A DNA stretch of 64,000 nt from Flavobacterium sp. 102 (GCF_003634615.1 NZ_RBKX01000001.1:1860001-1924000); one strand, 5' to 3'. Shown: positions 27,201 to 35,713, counted from the first letter of the stretch. A program made the numbers and translations. Notes: generated by a model from the sequence alone, not told the origin.

Positions 27201-28694
27201 TTAAGTATAAGCAGAAATAGTTAGTACTATCATGGTGAAAACAATTAAAATGAAAAACAACGGCATTATAAACTTCAGCCATTTGTCATAACCTACTTTA
27301 ATCATTGCCAATGAAGCTAGTATTAATGAGGTTGGATTGATAAATGAAAAAAGACCCATACCATAGATGTAAGCATCAACTACTAATTCTCTCCCAACGC
27401 CAACGGTATCGGCTAATGGTGACATAATGGGCATGGTCAAAACCGCCATTCCCGAAGAAGAAGGAATAAAAAAGGATAAACCACCATAGATAAAAAACAT
27501 CATGTTGGCAAAAAGCCCTTTGTTCATGCCTTCGGTCATGCCACTAGCATAAAAAAGCATCGTATCACTAATTAATCCGTCTTCCATAATGACGGTAATA
27601 CCACGGGCGATTCCTACGATTAAGGCAACCCCTAATAACTCTCCGGCGCCTTTTAGGAAAGAATCGATAAAAGTATTTTCATCTATTTTGGATATGAAAC
27701 CAATTAAAATGGCACCCACAAAAAAAGTAGTGGTCATTTCTAAAAACCACCATTCTAATTTGGCAACGCCAAAAATCATCACCACAAAACACATCGTAAA
27801 CACCAAAAGGATAAGGCGTAATCGTGAAGTCAATGAAATGGTTGTACCTGAATTCTTGTGGAATAAAGTCTCGATTTCTTCTTTTTGGTCATAAATAATA
27901 GAATGAGTTGGATTATTTTTCACCTTTTTTGCATACCTCATAATGTAAATGATACAAATGATGGTGCCAATCACAAAAACGATAAACCTTGTGGTTAAAC
28001 CGGTTGTCCAATTAATCCCTGAAGCATTCGAGGCGATTATGCAACTGAAAGGATTGGTAGTAGAAAACATGTTGCCGACAGAAGAACCAACAAAAATACA
28101 CGCCAAACCTACCATCGCATCATATTTAGCCGCCAAAAAAACCGGAATCAGTATCGGGTAGAAAGCCATCGTTTCTTCGGCCAAACCGAAGGTAGTTCCA
28201 CCAATGGAAATTAAGGCTGTAACTAAAATAATCAAAATGTATTCTCTGCCTTTTAAGACTTTGGCCAACCAAGAAATCCCGGCATCAAAAGCACCTGTAG
28301 TGTTCATTAATCCTACCAAACCACCAATGAATAATATCAAAAAGATAATATCGGCTCCGGCAATGATTCCTTTTATCGGCGCTTTTACGAAGTCGAAAAA
28401 GCCTTGGGGTTTTGCTTCTAATTGCTTGTAAGTATTGGGAATGTTTATGGGTTTCCAAATATCGCCACTGGTAAATTTTTCTAAAGGAATTTTAATACCC
28501 AAACTGTCCAGCGTTTTGGTCGTTGCCGGAACATTTTTTGAAGTTTCAGCACTTTTTACTGAAAAAACTTTGGCTTCTTTATCATACAAAAGTTGGTTGT
28601 ATTTCCCAGCCGGAATGATCCAAGTCATTATTGTTACTAAAGCGGCGATGATTAATAAAATGCTTTGGGCTGACGGGAATTTAATTTTTCTCAT
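27201..28694 (-). CDS. YfcC-family membrane transporter
   Basis: 497 residues, about 12 membrane helices, opening KFPSAQSILLIIAALVTIMTWIIPAGKYN, which is the conserved start of the YfcC/DcuC-like (PF03606) carriers. GGTTFGLAEETMAFYPILIP, FVGSSVGNMFSTTNPF and FIPSSSGMAVLTMPIM are family motifs. Members are annotated as dicarboxylate or basic amino-acid carriers; the actual substrate is unknown. It sits alone: 72 bases separate it from the Omp85-like gene downstream, and a terminator lies upstream. Confidence 0.88.
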   Translation of the reverse strand: MRKIKFPSAQSILLIIAALVTIMTWIIPAGKYNQLLYDKEAKVFSVKSAETSKNVPATTKTLDSLGIKIPLEKFTSGDIWKPINIPNTYKQLEAKPQGFFDFVKAPIKGIIAGADIIFLILFIGGLVGLMNTTGAFDAGISWLAKVLKGREYILIILVTALISIGGTTFGLAEETMAFYPILIPVFLAAKYDAMVGLACIFVGSSVGNMFSTTNPFSCIIASNASGINWTTGLTTRFIVFVIGTIICIIYIMRYAKKVKNNPTHSIIYDQKEEIETLFHKNSGTTISLTSRLRLILLVFTMCFVVMIFGVAKLEWWFLEMTTTFFVGAILIGFISKIDENTFIDSFLKGAGELLGVALIVGIARGITVIMEDGLISDTMLFYASGMTEGMNKGLFANMMFFIYGGLSFFIPSSSGMAVLTMPIMSPLADTVGVGRELVVDAYIYGMGLFSFINPTSLILASLAMIKVGYDKWLKFIMPLFFILIVFTMIVLTISAYT

Positions 28695-28743
28695 AATAAA
28701 ATTGGCTTTTCAATAAGCAAGATAATCATTTAGTTTTTACGCA

Positions 28744-28784
28744 AAAAAAATCCCGAATCGTTTTTAGCAATTAGGGATTTTTTT
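28744..28784 (-). terminator. Terminator after the nucleoid-associated protein gene
   Basis: AAAAAAATCCC at 28744-28754 pairs with GGGATTTTTTT at 28774-28784, with a 19-base loop that can pair further. T runs lie on both sides, so it can act in either direction. Confidence 0.75.
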
Positions 28785-28812
28785 CTGCTTTTGGAAGTCT
28801 TAAATCTGCCTT

Positions 28813-29871
28813 CTAACTCTTTTGTTCTTTGTTGAAGTAAACCAAGTAATAATACATTTGCTTTTCTTCGTCCCAACCTTTTTCTACATATTTCTCGGCA
28901 CTTTCAGGGTTGATAAAATCGAGCTTGATTTGAATATTGGTATCTAAATTAATCACGTTTTTGATTGACTTTCGGGCATCAGTTACGGCCGCATTAGCAA
29001 TAGGGAAATTGGTGATGTCTTCGATGCTGTATTTTTCGCCCTTATCGACTTTATAGTTTTTAAACTCCGGAATCAAATCGGGATTGTCAAGTACTTCGTT
29101 GAGGAATTTGCTTTCTTCGAATTCGTCATTTTTGGCAAAATAATTTACCGAACGGTTCATAAACATCACCTCTTCTTTCTTGTCTTCAGCCGGAAGAACG
29201 ACGTCTTTGGCAAACCCTTGACAGAATTTTAAATACTTTTTGGTATAGAAATTTTCATCCTGAAATGCATCAACTGAAAGGAAATGCTCTAACCAATAAC
29301 GGGCGTCATAACGATTGCTGTCAATGGTTAAAATCTTGTAACCTTCTTCTTTTTTGTAATTGAAAATCAAGCAACCTTTGTCTAATTTATTCAAGTTGAT
29401 TCCTTGTTGCAAAATCATTTCTAACGTTGTGCCTTTTTCTTCAAATTGCATAAAATCTGATTTGATTTCGCTTTTGAAAACACCAATCGCATCGACTACA
29501 TTATTATCAATTGAAACATTGGTCAAATGTGCTACATAAACTTCACCATTCTTAATATGCGGATGGTTTGATTGTTCGAATAAGTGTTTAGTGATTTTTT
29601 TAGAAACTTCATGTGTATCATTCGGATTGGTGAAAATCTCCGTCGCTAAGTTGTACATGTCATTGTATTCTAAATCGACATCATGTGCAAACTGAAAGTA
29701 ATTTTCTTCCTTTTCACGGAATGGTTTAAAGAAATATTCTTTTAAAAGTGGCACAATTTCGTCATTCAAACCATAAGGTTGGTCTGAAAGGAAAATGGCT
29801 TCGTTACGACTTTTGTTTCCAACTCGGTGTATGGATAAGGATTCGATGTGGGCGTTAAATAGGTTTATCAT
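28813..29871 (-). CDS. Nucleoid-associated protein, NdpA/YejK family
   Basis: 352 residues. NAHIESLSIHRVGNK at the start, FQFAHDVDLEYNDMYNLA, GEVYVAHLTNV and YDARYWLEHFLSVDA are recognisable features of the NdpA (PF04245) family, whose E. coli members are found on the nucleoid and bind DNA. Bacteroidota members of about 350 residues are common. The start follows a short leader next to a CTNAG repeat array. It is transcribed in the same direction as the four-helix-bundle gene upstream but separated from it by that array. Confidence 0.85.
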   Translation of the reverse strand: MINLFNAHIESLSIHRVGNKSRNEAIFLSDQPYGLNDEIVPLLKEYFFKPFREKEENYFQFAHDVDLEYNDMYNLATEIFTNPNDTHEVSKKITKHLFEQSNHPHIKNGEVYVAHLTNVSIDNNVVDAIGVFKSEIKSDFMQFEEKGTTLEMILQQGINLNKLDKGCLIFNYKKEEGYKILTIDSNRYDARYWLEHFLSVDAFQDENFYTKKYLKFCQGFAKDVVLPAEDKKEEVMFMNRSVNYFAKNDEFEESKFLNEVLDNPDLIPEFKNYKVDKGEKYSIEDITNFPIANAAVTDARKSIKNVINLDTNIQIKLDFINPESAEKYVEKGWDEEKQMYYYLVYFNKEQKS

Positions 29872-29878
29872 TTTTGGT

Positions 29879-29918
29879 CTAAGGTTCTAAGGTACTGAGG
29901 CGCTGAGGTTCTAAAGTT
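29879..29918 (-). repeat. CTNAG array, left flank of the four-helix-bundle gene
   Basis: Five 8-bp units read on the plus strand: CTAAGGTT, CTAAGGTA, CTGAGGCG, CTGAGGTT, CTAAAGTT. The array touches the last base of the four-helix-bundle gene's stop codon. Its orientation is opposite to the array on the other side of that gene. Confidence 0.8.
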
Positions 29919-30278
29919 TTAGTCTCTTTCTTTAATTTTGTTGATGAATGAAACTAACATTCTTTCTAGTTCTCGACTGTCTTCGTATATTTTGTTAAAT
30001 TCTTGTGTGGTTATGTATTCTATATTTTTTCCGATTTCTAATTGTGTTTGCAATTCAAATAATGAGGCTATTGAAAAGTTTAAAAATCTAAGGTAATCTT
30101 TGTTGCTATCTCTTCCAAAGCCTTCGGCTATGTTACTGGGAATCGATATTGCACTTCTTCTTATTTGTGATGTTAATCCAAATATTTCCTCTTTGGGAAA
30201 ACTCTTGGTTGAAAAATAAATATTGGTAGTTAGTGTCATGGATTTCTGCCATACTTGAAGATTTCTAAAGTTGCTCAT
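29919..30278 (-). CDS. Four-helix-bundle protein, S23 / 23S rRNA intervening-sequence family
   Basis: 119 residues with the complete family signature: NLQVWQKSMTLTTNIY, FPKEEIFGLTSQIRRSA, SIPSNIAEGFGR, LRFLNFSIASLFELQTQL. Relatives are encoded inside 23S rRNA intervening sequences, near diversity-generating retroelements (Avd-like), or as orphan genes; the biochemical role of orphans is unknown. No rRNA and no reverse transcriptase are present here. It lies between two inverted arrays of 8-bp CTNAG units, which suggests that gene plus arrays may have moved in together. Confidence 0.92.
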   Translation of the reverse strand: MSNFRNLQVWQKSMTLTTNIYFSTKSFPKEEIFGLTSQIRRSAISIPSNIAEGFGRDSNKDYLRFLNFSIASLFELQTQLEIGKNIEYITTQEFNKIYEDSRELERMLVSFINKIKERD

Positions 30279-30339
30279 TTTTGATAGATTTAAAATTTAA
30301 TTAAAAATAATAAAAATCTTATAATTAACAGACTTGTCA

Positions 30340-30371
30340 CCTCAGAACCTTAGTTCCTCAGTACCTCAAAA
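30340..30371 (-). repeat. CTNAG array, right flank of the four-helix-bundle gene
   Basis: Four 8-bp units on the plus strand: CCTCAGAA, CCTTAGTT, CCTCAGTA, CCTCAAAA. These are the reverse-complement type of the units on the left flank, so the two arrays are inverted relative to each other. Confidence 0.8.
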
Positions 30372-30372
30372 A

Positions 30373-30909
30373 CTAATTCCAATTCTCCTCAAACCCGAAA
30401 TCCTCAAAGCTGTCATCACCGCCAAACATATCCAGATCATCTTCGTCTAAATCGTCTTCAAATTCAGAGTAGAAATCTTCTCCTTCAGCTTCAAACTCTT
30501 TTTCCGGAGCTATAGCCGGTAATACGCCATGAGAGAATAATAGATTAGGATAGATTAAACCGGTTTCGGCTTCTTCTACTGCGGCCAATTCTACCAGGAA
30601 TGTCCACATGTTGATGAAATCGTAAACGTAAATGATTTTGGTTTGGTCTTCTCCCAATAATTGGTTCAAAGGATAATCACTCATGATTTTTTGTTCACCG
30701 GCAACATCTCCGGTGTCAAACATCGGGATTTCTTCTTCCTGATTCCATTGGTCATCACAAGTGTAAAAAGAAGCGACTTCCAAACCGTCAAAACCAAACG
30801 CGTTAACAATGGCATTGTGCAAATCTTCTAAAGTATCTTCTTCCTGAATGGCAATATCTCTGAAAACATCTTCTTCGGCATCGAGAATTGCTCTGAATTT
30901 ATAAATCAT
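30373..30909 (-). CDS. pRiA4b ORF-3-like protein with acidic tail
   Basis: 178 residues. The N-terminal 125 residues fit the PRiA4_ORF3 (PF07929) family: YKFRAILDAEEDVFRDIAI, EDTLEDLHNAIVNAFGFD, ASFYTCDDQWN, KIIYVYDFINMW. The remaining 45 residues are extremely acidic (DDLDEDDLDMFGGDDSFED). The family was named from a plasmid and from an IS1096 neighbour, but chromosomal copies are frequent and nothing here suggests a transposon. Function is unknown. It has its own -7 promoter box. Confidence 0.85.
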   Translation of the reverse strand: MIYKFRAILDAEEDVFRDIAIQEEDTLEDLHNAIVNAFGFDGLEVASFYTCDDQWNQEEEIPMFDTGDVAGEQKIMSDYPLNQLLGEDQTKIIYVYDFINMWTFLVELAAVEEAETGLIYPNLLFSHGVLPAIAPEKEFEAEGEDFYSEFEDDLDEDDLDMFGGDDSFEDFGFEENWN

Positions 30910-30931
30910 AATCGTAATTTTATTGAGGCGA

Positions 30932-30939
30932 CAAAGGTA
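30932..30939 (-). promoter_or_regulatory. -7 promoter box of the pRiA4b-like gene
   Basis: On the minus strand the bases read TACCTTTG, a perfect TAnnTTTG match, 22 bases before the ATG. No clear TTG -33 element is seen. Confidence 0.5.
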
Positions 30940-30972
30940 AAATTTAATTTAAGATATTCGATTTGCGACTTA

Positions 30973-31602
30973 CTATTTGTTGATAAGATTTTTATTGATT
31001 TGAAGCGAACAGAAAACAATCCAAATTTGAATACTTGCTTCAATAATTCGTTGGATTAATCCTTTGAAAGGCGATTCTAAATTCACATTCAAAACCAATA
31101 CAAAAGCAAATGAAATACCAGCAATAATGTAACTTAGTGTAGTGAACTTGGTTGCATTATTCCATTTTTTTGAAGCAATTCCTATGGCGAAAATAGAGAA
31201 AGGAACAATAAAATAGGTTATCATTCCCATCAGATTGTGAATAATCTGAGATAAACTTGGGTTTATAAACTCCGGATTACAATCGATATCACAATTGAAA
31301 ATACTGCAAACGATAGTTCCAATTCCGTAACCAAATCCAATACCTAAAAAACCAAGAGTTTTCAAACCAGATTTGGGTAAAGAAACATTTGAGAATAAGG
31401 CAAATAAAAGAAACAAAATACCACTTGGCAAATAAAAATAATACCTGATTTTATCAACATTTGGTGCATCAACAGCATACAATTCACTAATGAATTGTGA
31501 AGTATGACTATAATTAGGATATAAAGAGCCTGCTATTATTGTAGTTAAAATGAATAATAATGCGCCAATAATTCCTGTCCAAACGGATGCTTTTTTTATC
31601 AT
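30973..31602 (-). CDS. DUF998 family membrane protein
   Basis: 209 residues with about six membrane helices (WTGIIGALLFILTTIIAG, LPSGILFLLFALFSNV, MITYFIVPFSIFAIGI, LSYIIAGISFAFVLVL). The family pattern YPNYSHTSQFISELYA near residue 30 and an NCDIDCNPEF loop match DUF998. Its function is unknown; members are small integral membrane proteins in many phyla. It is preceded by the terminator of the neighbouring gene, so it probably has its own promoter. Confidence 0.85.
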   Translation of the reverse strand: MIKKASVWTGIIGALLFILTTIIAGSLYPNYSHTSQFISELYAVDAPNVDKIRYYFYLPSGILFLLFALFSNVSLPKSGLKTLGFLGIGFGYGIGTIVCSIFNCDIDCNPEFINPSLSQIIHNLMGMITYFIVPFSIFAIGIASKKWNNATKFTTLSYIIAGISFAFVLVLNVNLESPFKGLIQRIIEASIQIWIVFCSLQINKNLINK

Positions 31603-31611
31603 ATTTTCAAA

Positions 31612-31645
31612 ATTAAAAAAAAAACCTAACGGTTAAGCTAGGTTT
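31612..31645 (-). terminator. Terminator after the 131-residue periplasmic protein gene
   Basis: AAACCTA at 31622-31628 pairs with TAGGTTT at 31639-31645 around a 10-base loop. On the minus strand a run of T follows. Confidence 0.7.
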
Positions 31646-31651
31646 CTTTCT

Positions 31652-32047
31652 TTATTTTTTTTCGTTTTGACACATCTTTACAATTTTGTGGAAAGTTTCA
31701 TGAAGTTTGCCTAGGGCTTTCGTTATTTCATCATCGCCTGCATTTTGTTGTACCAATTCGTTAACGGTTTTGGTTTCCTTTTTCAAGACAACTAATGATT
31801 CAATCAACTTCGGACTTCTAAATTCTTCAGGCATGTTTTCAACCGACAAGGCGTCGGCTCTTTCTAAAAGTAGTTCTGAATGAGTTTTAATTGGATTCAA
31901 ATTTCCTTCTGCCGAAGAATGAAATGTTTTTGTTATTATTTCATGATAAGCTTTGATTTGTGGCCATCTTTCTGTAAGTGAAAGTCCTGAAGCAGTATTA
32001 AAAGCAAAGAACGTAGCAAATGCAAAAAGCGATTTGATGATTTTCAT
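31652..32047 (-). CDS. Small exported helical protein of unknown function
   Basis: 131 residues. An N-terminal hydrophobic segment (about 1-20) looks like a signal peptide. The mature part is predicted mostly helical: WPQIKAYHEIITKTFH, KTHSELLLERADALS, LVVLKKETKTVNELVQQ, ALGKLHETFHKIVKMC. Several His residues spaced along helices hint at metal or haem contact, but no CxxCH is present. I do not recognise a family. It stands alone between a terminator and a 409-base gap. Confidence 0.65.
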   Translation of the reverse strand: MKIIKSLFAFATFFAFNTASGLSLTERWPQIKAYHEIITKTFHSSAEGNLNPIKTHSELLLERADALSVENMPEEFRSPKLIESLVVLKKETKTVNELVQQNAGDDEITKALGKLHETFHKIVKMCQNEKK

Positions 32048-32456
32048 TGGTTAAGTAGAGTTTTGATTAAGGTTGCACAAGTCTAACTATTTTTATTTAA
32101 ATAATGGAAATTAATGAGAGAAGAATTTTAACGATTGTCCATCTTTGCAGAAGATACTATTTTAAATGTTTGATTTTAAATCGATTATTGTATTAAAATC
32201 ATTTCTTTTTTAATCTTAGTTGATAGTTTTTCTCTGACTAATTTATAAGATTGTGCTGTGTAATCTTTTCATTTGTAACAGAAAGTGTGTTAATGTTTTC
32301 CGCCTAAACCAATTTATACTAAGCTAAATAAGATGCTGGTTTGATTTTGGTTTGGATTGTAAATTTACAGTTCATCCATTCAATATAACAATTCGGTAAA
32401 CTTAAATTTCATAGTTTTAATCTTTGTTGCAAGTTTGCTTCATCAAAACAAAACCA
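32048..32456. other. 409-base divergent intergenic region
   Basis: This lies between the divergent small exported-protein gene and the TonB-dependent receptor gene. It is very AT-rich, with no reading frame, no strong hairpin and no full TAnnTTTG box at a convincing place. It presumably holds both promoters. Confidence 0.5.
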
Positions 32457-34610
32457 ATGAAAACAATTTACACTTTAGCTCTTTTTTTAATTGCTTTTGC
32501 AAGTAATGCACAACAAATCGTTTCAGGAACAATACTCGATGAAAAAAGCAAACCTATAGTCGGCGCCAATATTTTTATCGATGGTACTTACGACGGTACT
32601 TCGTCTGATGAGAATGGGAATTTTAAATTTACGACTTCAGTTAAAGGCAATCAGATTTTAGTGATTAGTTTCTTGACTTACGAAACTTTAAAAGCGCCCA
32701 TTGATGTAGCGACTTGCCAAAACAAATCTTTCAAACTCAAAGAAAGTGTCAACACACTCGATGCCGTTATCGTAACCGCAGGAACTTTTGACGCAGGCGA
32801 AAAAGCCAGAGTTTCGGTTTTAAAACCTTTAGATATTGTAACCACAGCCGGTGCCATGGGTGATATTGTTTCGGCACTGATGACATTACCCGGAACACAA
32901 ACCGTTGCCGAAGACGGAAGATTATTTGTTCGTGGTGGTGAAGCCGATGAAACCCAAACTTTTGTAGATGGAATTCGAGTAGCACAACCTTATGGTGCAA
33001 CTACGGCTAATGTTCCGACACGGGGTAGATTTTCCCCTTTTTTATTCAGCGGAATGTCATTCTCTACCGGTGGTTATTCAGCGGAGTATGGCGAAGCGTT
33101 GTCGAGTGTTTTGTTATTGAATACGCAAGACGAAGCCACAGAAGAGAAAACCGATATTTCGTTGATGACGGTTGGTTTAGGTTTGGCGAATACCCAAAAA
33201 TGGGGCAATAATTCGTTGAGTTTTAATACCGCATATATTAATTTGGAACCCTATCAAAAAGTGTTTCCCCAACGTGCCGATTGGAACAAGCCTTTTCAAT
33301 CGTTTTCCGGCGAAGCGGTTTACCGACATAGTTTTACCAATGGAATGTTTAAATTATACGCGGCGTTTGATGCGTCCCAGTTTGACATCAACAGTGAATC
33401 TATCAATAATCCGGATAAAATCAGAGTAGATTTAGATAACAATAATTTCTATTTGAATTCATCCTACAAAGGTAATTTTGGTTCCCAATGGCAGTTGTTT
33501 ACCGGTTTGAGTTATGGTTACAGCCAAAATAAAATCGGAATCAATTTAGACAAAGTATCCAATTTAGAACATTCGTCTCATTTGAAATTAAAACTAAGGA
33601 AATCTTTTTCAGACAGAGTGAAGTTGTCCTTTGGTGGCGATTACTTCATTACCAAATTTGACGAAAATTTCAAGCAATACGAAGGCGATACTTTCAACAG
33701 CGGTTACAATGCCAACATAGCTGCATTTTTTACCGAAACGGATATTTTTTTTTCTAAAAAGTTTGCAATTAAGTTAGGCGCAAGATTATCCAACAACGAT
33801 TTACTTGACGAAACTGTGGTTGCACCAAGAGCTTCTTTGGCCTATAAAATCTCTAAAAACGGACAGTTTTCTTTTGCCTACGGAAGCTTTACCCAAGCGC
33901 CAAGACAAGATTATTTGAAATATGCCGATTATTTGAATAGCGAAAAAGCACAACACTACATTTTAAACTACCAATACAGCAAAGACAGAAGAACTTTTCG
34001 CTCCGAGATTTATTTAAAAGAGTATTCTGATTTGGTGAAATACGACACTGAAGCTTCTCAGTTTGATACCAATTTTAGCAATACAGGAACCGGTTATGCC
34101 CGAGGTTTGGATATTTTTTGGAGAGACAATAAAACCATCAAAAATGTAGAATATTGGGTTTCGTATTCTTTTATTGATACGCAAAGAAATTATAAAAATT
34201 ATTCAGCCGAAGTTACCCCAAGTTTTGTCGCCAATCATAGTTTAAGCGTGGTCAGCAAATGGTGGATTAACAAATTAAAATCGCAATTGAGTGTTACCAA
34301 TTCTTTCACCACCGGAAGACCCTATAACAATCCGAATGAGGCTGAGTTTATGAATGGAAGAACCAAAGGCTATAATAATTTGAGTTTGGGTTGGGCATAT
34401 TTAATGACACAACAAAAGATTTTGTACTTTTCAGTGTCGAATGTTTTGGGAACAGCAAACGTTTTTGGGTATGAATACGCAAATTCTCCAAATACTGACG
34501 GAGTTTACAATCGTAGAACCATCAGACCAACAGCAGATCAGTTTTTCTTTGTAGGTTTCTTTTGGACAATTAGTGAGAATAAGAAGGATAATCAGTTGGA
34601 TAATCTTTAA
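32457..34610 (+). CDS. TonB-dependent receptor with carboxypeptidase-regulatory-like domain
   Basis: 717 residues from the ATG at MKTIYTLALFLIAFASNAQ; a TTG 11 codons upstream extends the frame but lacks a leader. After the signal peptide comes a CarboxypepD_reg-like domain (about 20-105, GTILDEKSKPIVGANIFIDG). A plug domain follows (LMTLPGTQTVAEDGRLFVRGGEADE), then a beta barrel. The barrel ends in FFWTISENKKDNQLDNL, so the usual terminal aromatic is not at the very end. It imports an unknown ligand across the outer membrane using TonB energy. No SusD partner is next to it, so a SusC-type glycan system is unlikely. Confidence 0.9.
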   Translation: MKTIYTLALFLIAFASNAQQIVSGTILDEKSKPIVGANIFIDGTYDGTSSDENGNFKFTTSVKGNQILVISFLTYETLKAPIDVATCQNKSFKLKESVNTLDAVIVTAGTFDAGEKARVSVLKPLDIVTTAGAMGDIVSALMTLPGTQTVAEDGRLFVRGGEADETQTFVDGIRVAQPYGATTANVPTRGRFSPFLFSGMSFSTGGYSAEYGEALSSVLLLNTQDEATEEKTDISLMTVGLGLANTQKWGNNSLSFNTAYINLEPYQKVFPQRADWNKPFQSFSGEAVYRHSFTNGMFKLYAAFDASQFDINSESINNPDKIRVDLDNNNFYLNSSYKGNFGSQWQLFTGLSYGYSQNKIGINLDKVSNLEHSSHLKLKLRKSFSDRVKLSFGGDYFITKFDENFKQYEGDTFNSGYNANIAAFFTETDIFFSKKFAIKLGARLSNNDLLDETVVAPRASLAYKISKNGQFSFAYGSFTQAPRQDYLKYADYLNSEKAQHYILNYQYSKDRRTFRSEIYLKEYSDLVKYDTEASQFDTNFSNTGTGYARGLDIFWRDNKTIKNVEYWVSYSFIDTQRNYKNYSAEVTPSFVANHSLSVVSKWWINKLKSQLSVTNSFTTGRPYNNPNEAEFMNGRTKGYNNLSLGWAYLMTQQKILYFSVSNVLGTANVFGYEYANSPNTDGVYNRRTIRPTADQFFFVGFFWTISENKKDNQLDNL

Positions 34611-34615
34611 AAGAA

Positions 34616-34675
34616 AGGGATAAGGGAAGAGGCATAAGCATAAGTGAATCAACTTTTCCCTTTTAACTTATCCCT
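34616..34675 (+). terminator. Hairpin after the TonB receptor, built from GGGATAAG-type repeats
   Basis: AGGGATAAG at 34616-34624 pairs with CTTATCCCT at 34667-34675, with inner pairing GGGAA/TTCCC. The arms consist of short near-repeats (GGGATAAGGGAA; TTATCCCTAATCCCTT). It probably acts as a transcription-end or stabilising hairpin, although the T run after it is poor. Confidence 0.45.
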
Positions 34676-34808
34676 AATCCCTTGACCAAAACAATTCATC
34701 CCCAAAAATCAACAGTTCAGTAATTATAAGTTTTACAACAACAAAAACCGAGATACTTTTGGACTATAAAATAACAAGAGGTTTAATCATCAAATAAAAT
34801 TAAAAGAC

Positions 34809-35429
34809 ATGACAAAAATTATCACTACAATCGCATTTTTCGTTTGTTCGCTGTTATCAGCACAAACACAATTTGAACAAGGAATGGGGAAATCTCTCGG
34901 ACTTTGGGGAGAAGGCAAAGCACAAGAAGCTTCCGATTTGATGGAACGTATAGCGGCAGCAGAAAAAACAAATTGGTTACCCAATTATTATGTAGCTTTA
35001 ATCAACACCACGGAAGCCTTCAAACCGGCGAATAAAGCTAACGCTGCAGCCTTAATTGAGAAAGCCCAAAAAGCGCAAGACGAAGCCAGTATGATTAGTC
35101 AAAATAATCCGGAGTTACTGGTAATGCAGGCGATGATTTATACTGCATTGATTGTACAAGATCCAATGGTAAACGGCATGAAATATTCACCAAAAGTGAT
35201 GGAATTATACACTAAAGCAAAACTCATCGCTCCTGAAAATCCAAGAGCGGTATATTGCAAAGCCGAATTCGAAATCAATAGCGCACCATGGACCGGAGCT
35301 GATGTGAAAAAATTATGTCAAGACTTGCAAAGCGCTATTCCGTTATTTGAAAAGTTCAAACAAGAAACGCCTTTTCATCCAAATTGGGGATTAGAAAGAG
35401 CACAAGAAGCCTTGAAAAATTGTAAATAA
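34809..35429 (+). CDS. Exported TPR-like protein
   Basis: 206 residues with a signal peptide (about 1-18, ending LLSAQ). The mature chain is helical with TPR-like spacing (GEGKAQEASDLMERIAAAEK, WLPNYYVALINTTEAF, LLVMQAMIYTALIV, NPRAVYCKAEFEI). It probably mediates protein contacts in the periplasm. It is the first gene of a same-strand block of seven that ends with the LytTR regulator; the arrays between the genes may be transcribed. Confidence 0.75.
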   Translation: MTKIITTIAFFVCSLLSAQTQFEQGMGKSLGLWGEGKAQEASDLMERIAAAEKTNWLPNYYVALINTTEAFKPANKANAAALIEKAQKAQDEASMISQNNPELLVMQAMIYTALIVQDPMVNGMKYSPKVMELYTKAKLIAPENPRAVYCKAEFEINSAPWTGADVKKLCQDLQSAIPLFEKFKQETPFHPNWGLERAQEALKNCK

Positions 35430-35436
35430 AGAGATG

Positions 35437-35510
35437 CTAAGGCACTAAGAATCTGAGGTTCTAAGTGAAAACACCTCAGAACCTTAGAACCTCAGAGTCT
35501 TAGAACCTTT
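35437..35510 (+). repeat. CTNAG inverted array between TPR and small membrane protein genes
   Basis: Four forward units (CTAAGGCA, CTAAGAAT, CTGAGGTT, CTAAGTGA) and four reverse units (CCTCAGAA, CCTTAGAA, CCTCAGAG, TCTTAGAA), each 8 bp, are separated by a short A-rich spacer. Forward and reverse halves can pair to form an imperfect hairpin. Confidence 0.8.
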
Positions 35511-35523
35511 AAAAATAGAAACC

Positions 35524-35709
35524 ATGGAAAACGAAAACCAAAACAAAAACAAAGAAGTAAACAATTTATCAGGCATGATATTCGTCGGATTTATGTTTGT
35601 CGGTATAGCGGCCGGATTGTTTTTTCACAATACAGCGGTAGGAACTTTAGCCGGAATTGGCGTCGGTTTTATAGCATCGGCTATGTATCGTTCGGAGAAA
35701 AACAAATAA
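35524..35709 (+). CDS. Tiny membrane protein with glycine-zipper-like helices
   Basis: 61 residues. A polar, Asn/Lys-rich start (MENENQNKNKEVNN) is followed by two hydrophobic stretches (GMIFVGFMFVGIAAGLFF and TLAGIGVGFIASAMY) rich in small residues and a short basic tail. It lies between two CTNAG arrays and directly before the LytS-type kinase gene. It could be an accessory subunit of that sensor, but that is inference; no family is recognised. Confidence 0.7.
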   Translation: MENENQNKNKEVNNLSGMIFVGFMFVGIAAGLFFHNTAVGTLAGIGVGFIASAMYRSEKNK

Positions 35710-35713
35710 GTGA

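Noticed and set aside
29919..30278. Diversity-generating retroelement (Avd-like protein)
   Set aside because: The protein family fits, but there is no reverse transcriptase and no template/variable repeat pair in the window.
29919..30278. 23S rRNA intervening sequence
   Set aside because: No rRNA sequence flanks the gene; it sits between two protein-coding genes.
30373..30909. Transposon passenger gene (IS1096-type name of the family)
   Set aside because: No transposase, terminal repeats or target-site duplication were seen; the name is historical.
32457..34610. Start of a polysaccharide utilisation locus (SusC/SusD pair)
   Set aside because: The receptor is smaller than typical SusC, no SusD-like lipoprotein follows, and no glycan hydrolases are nearby.
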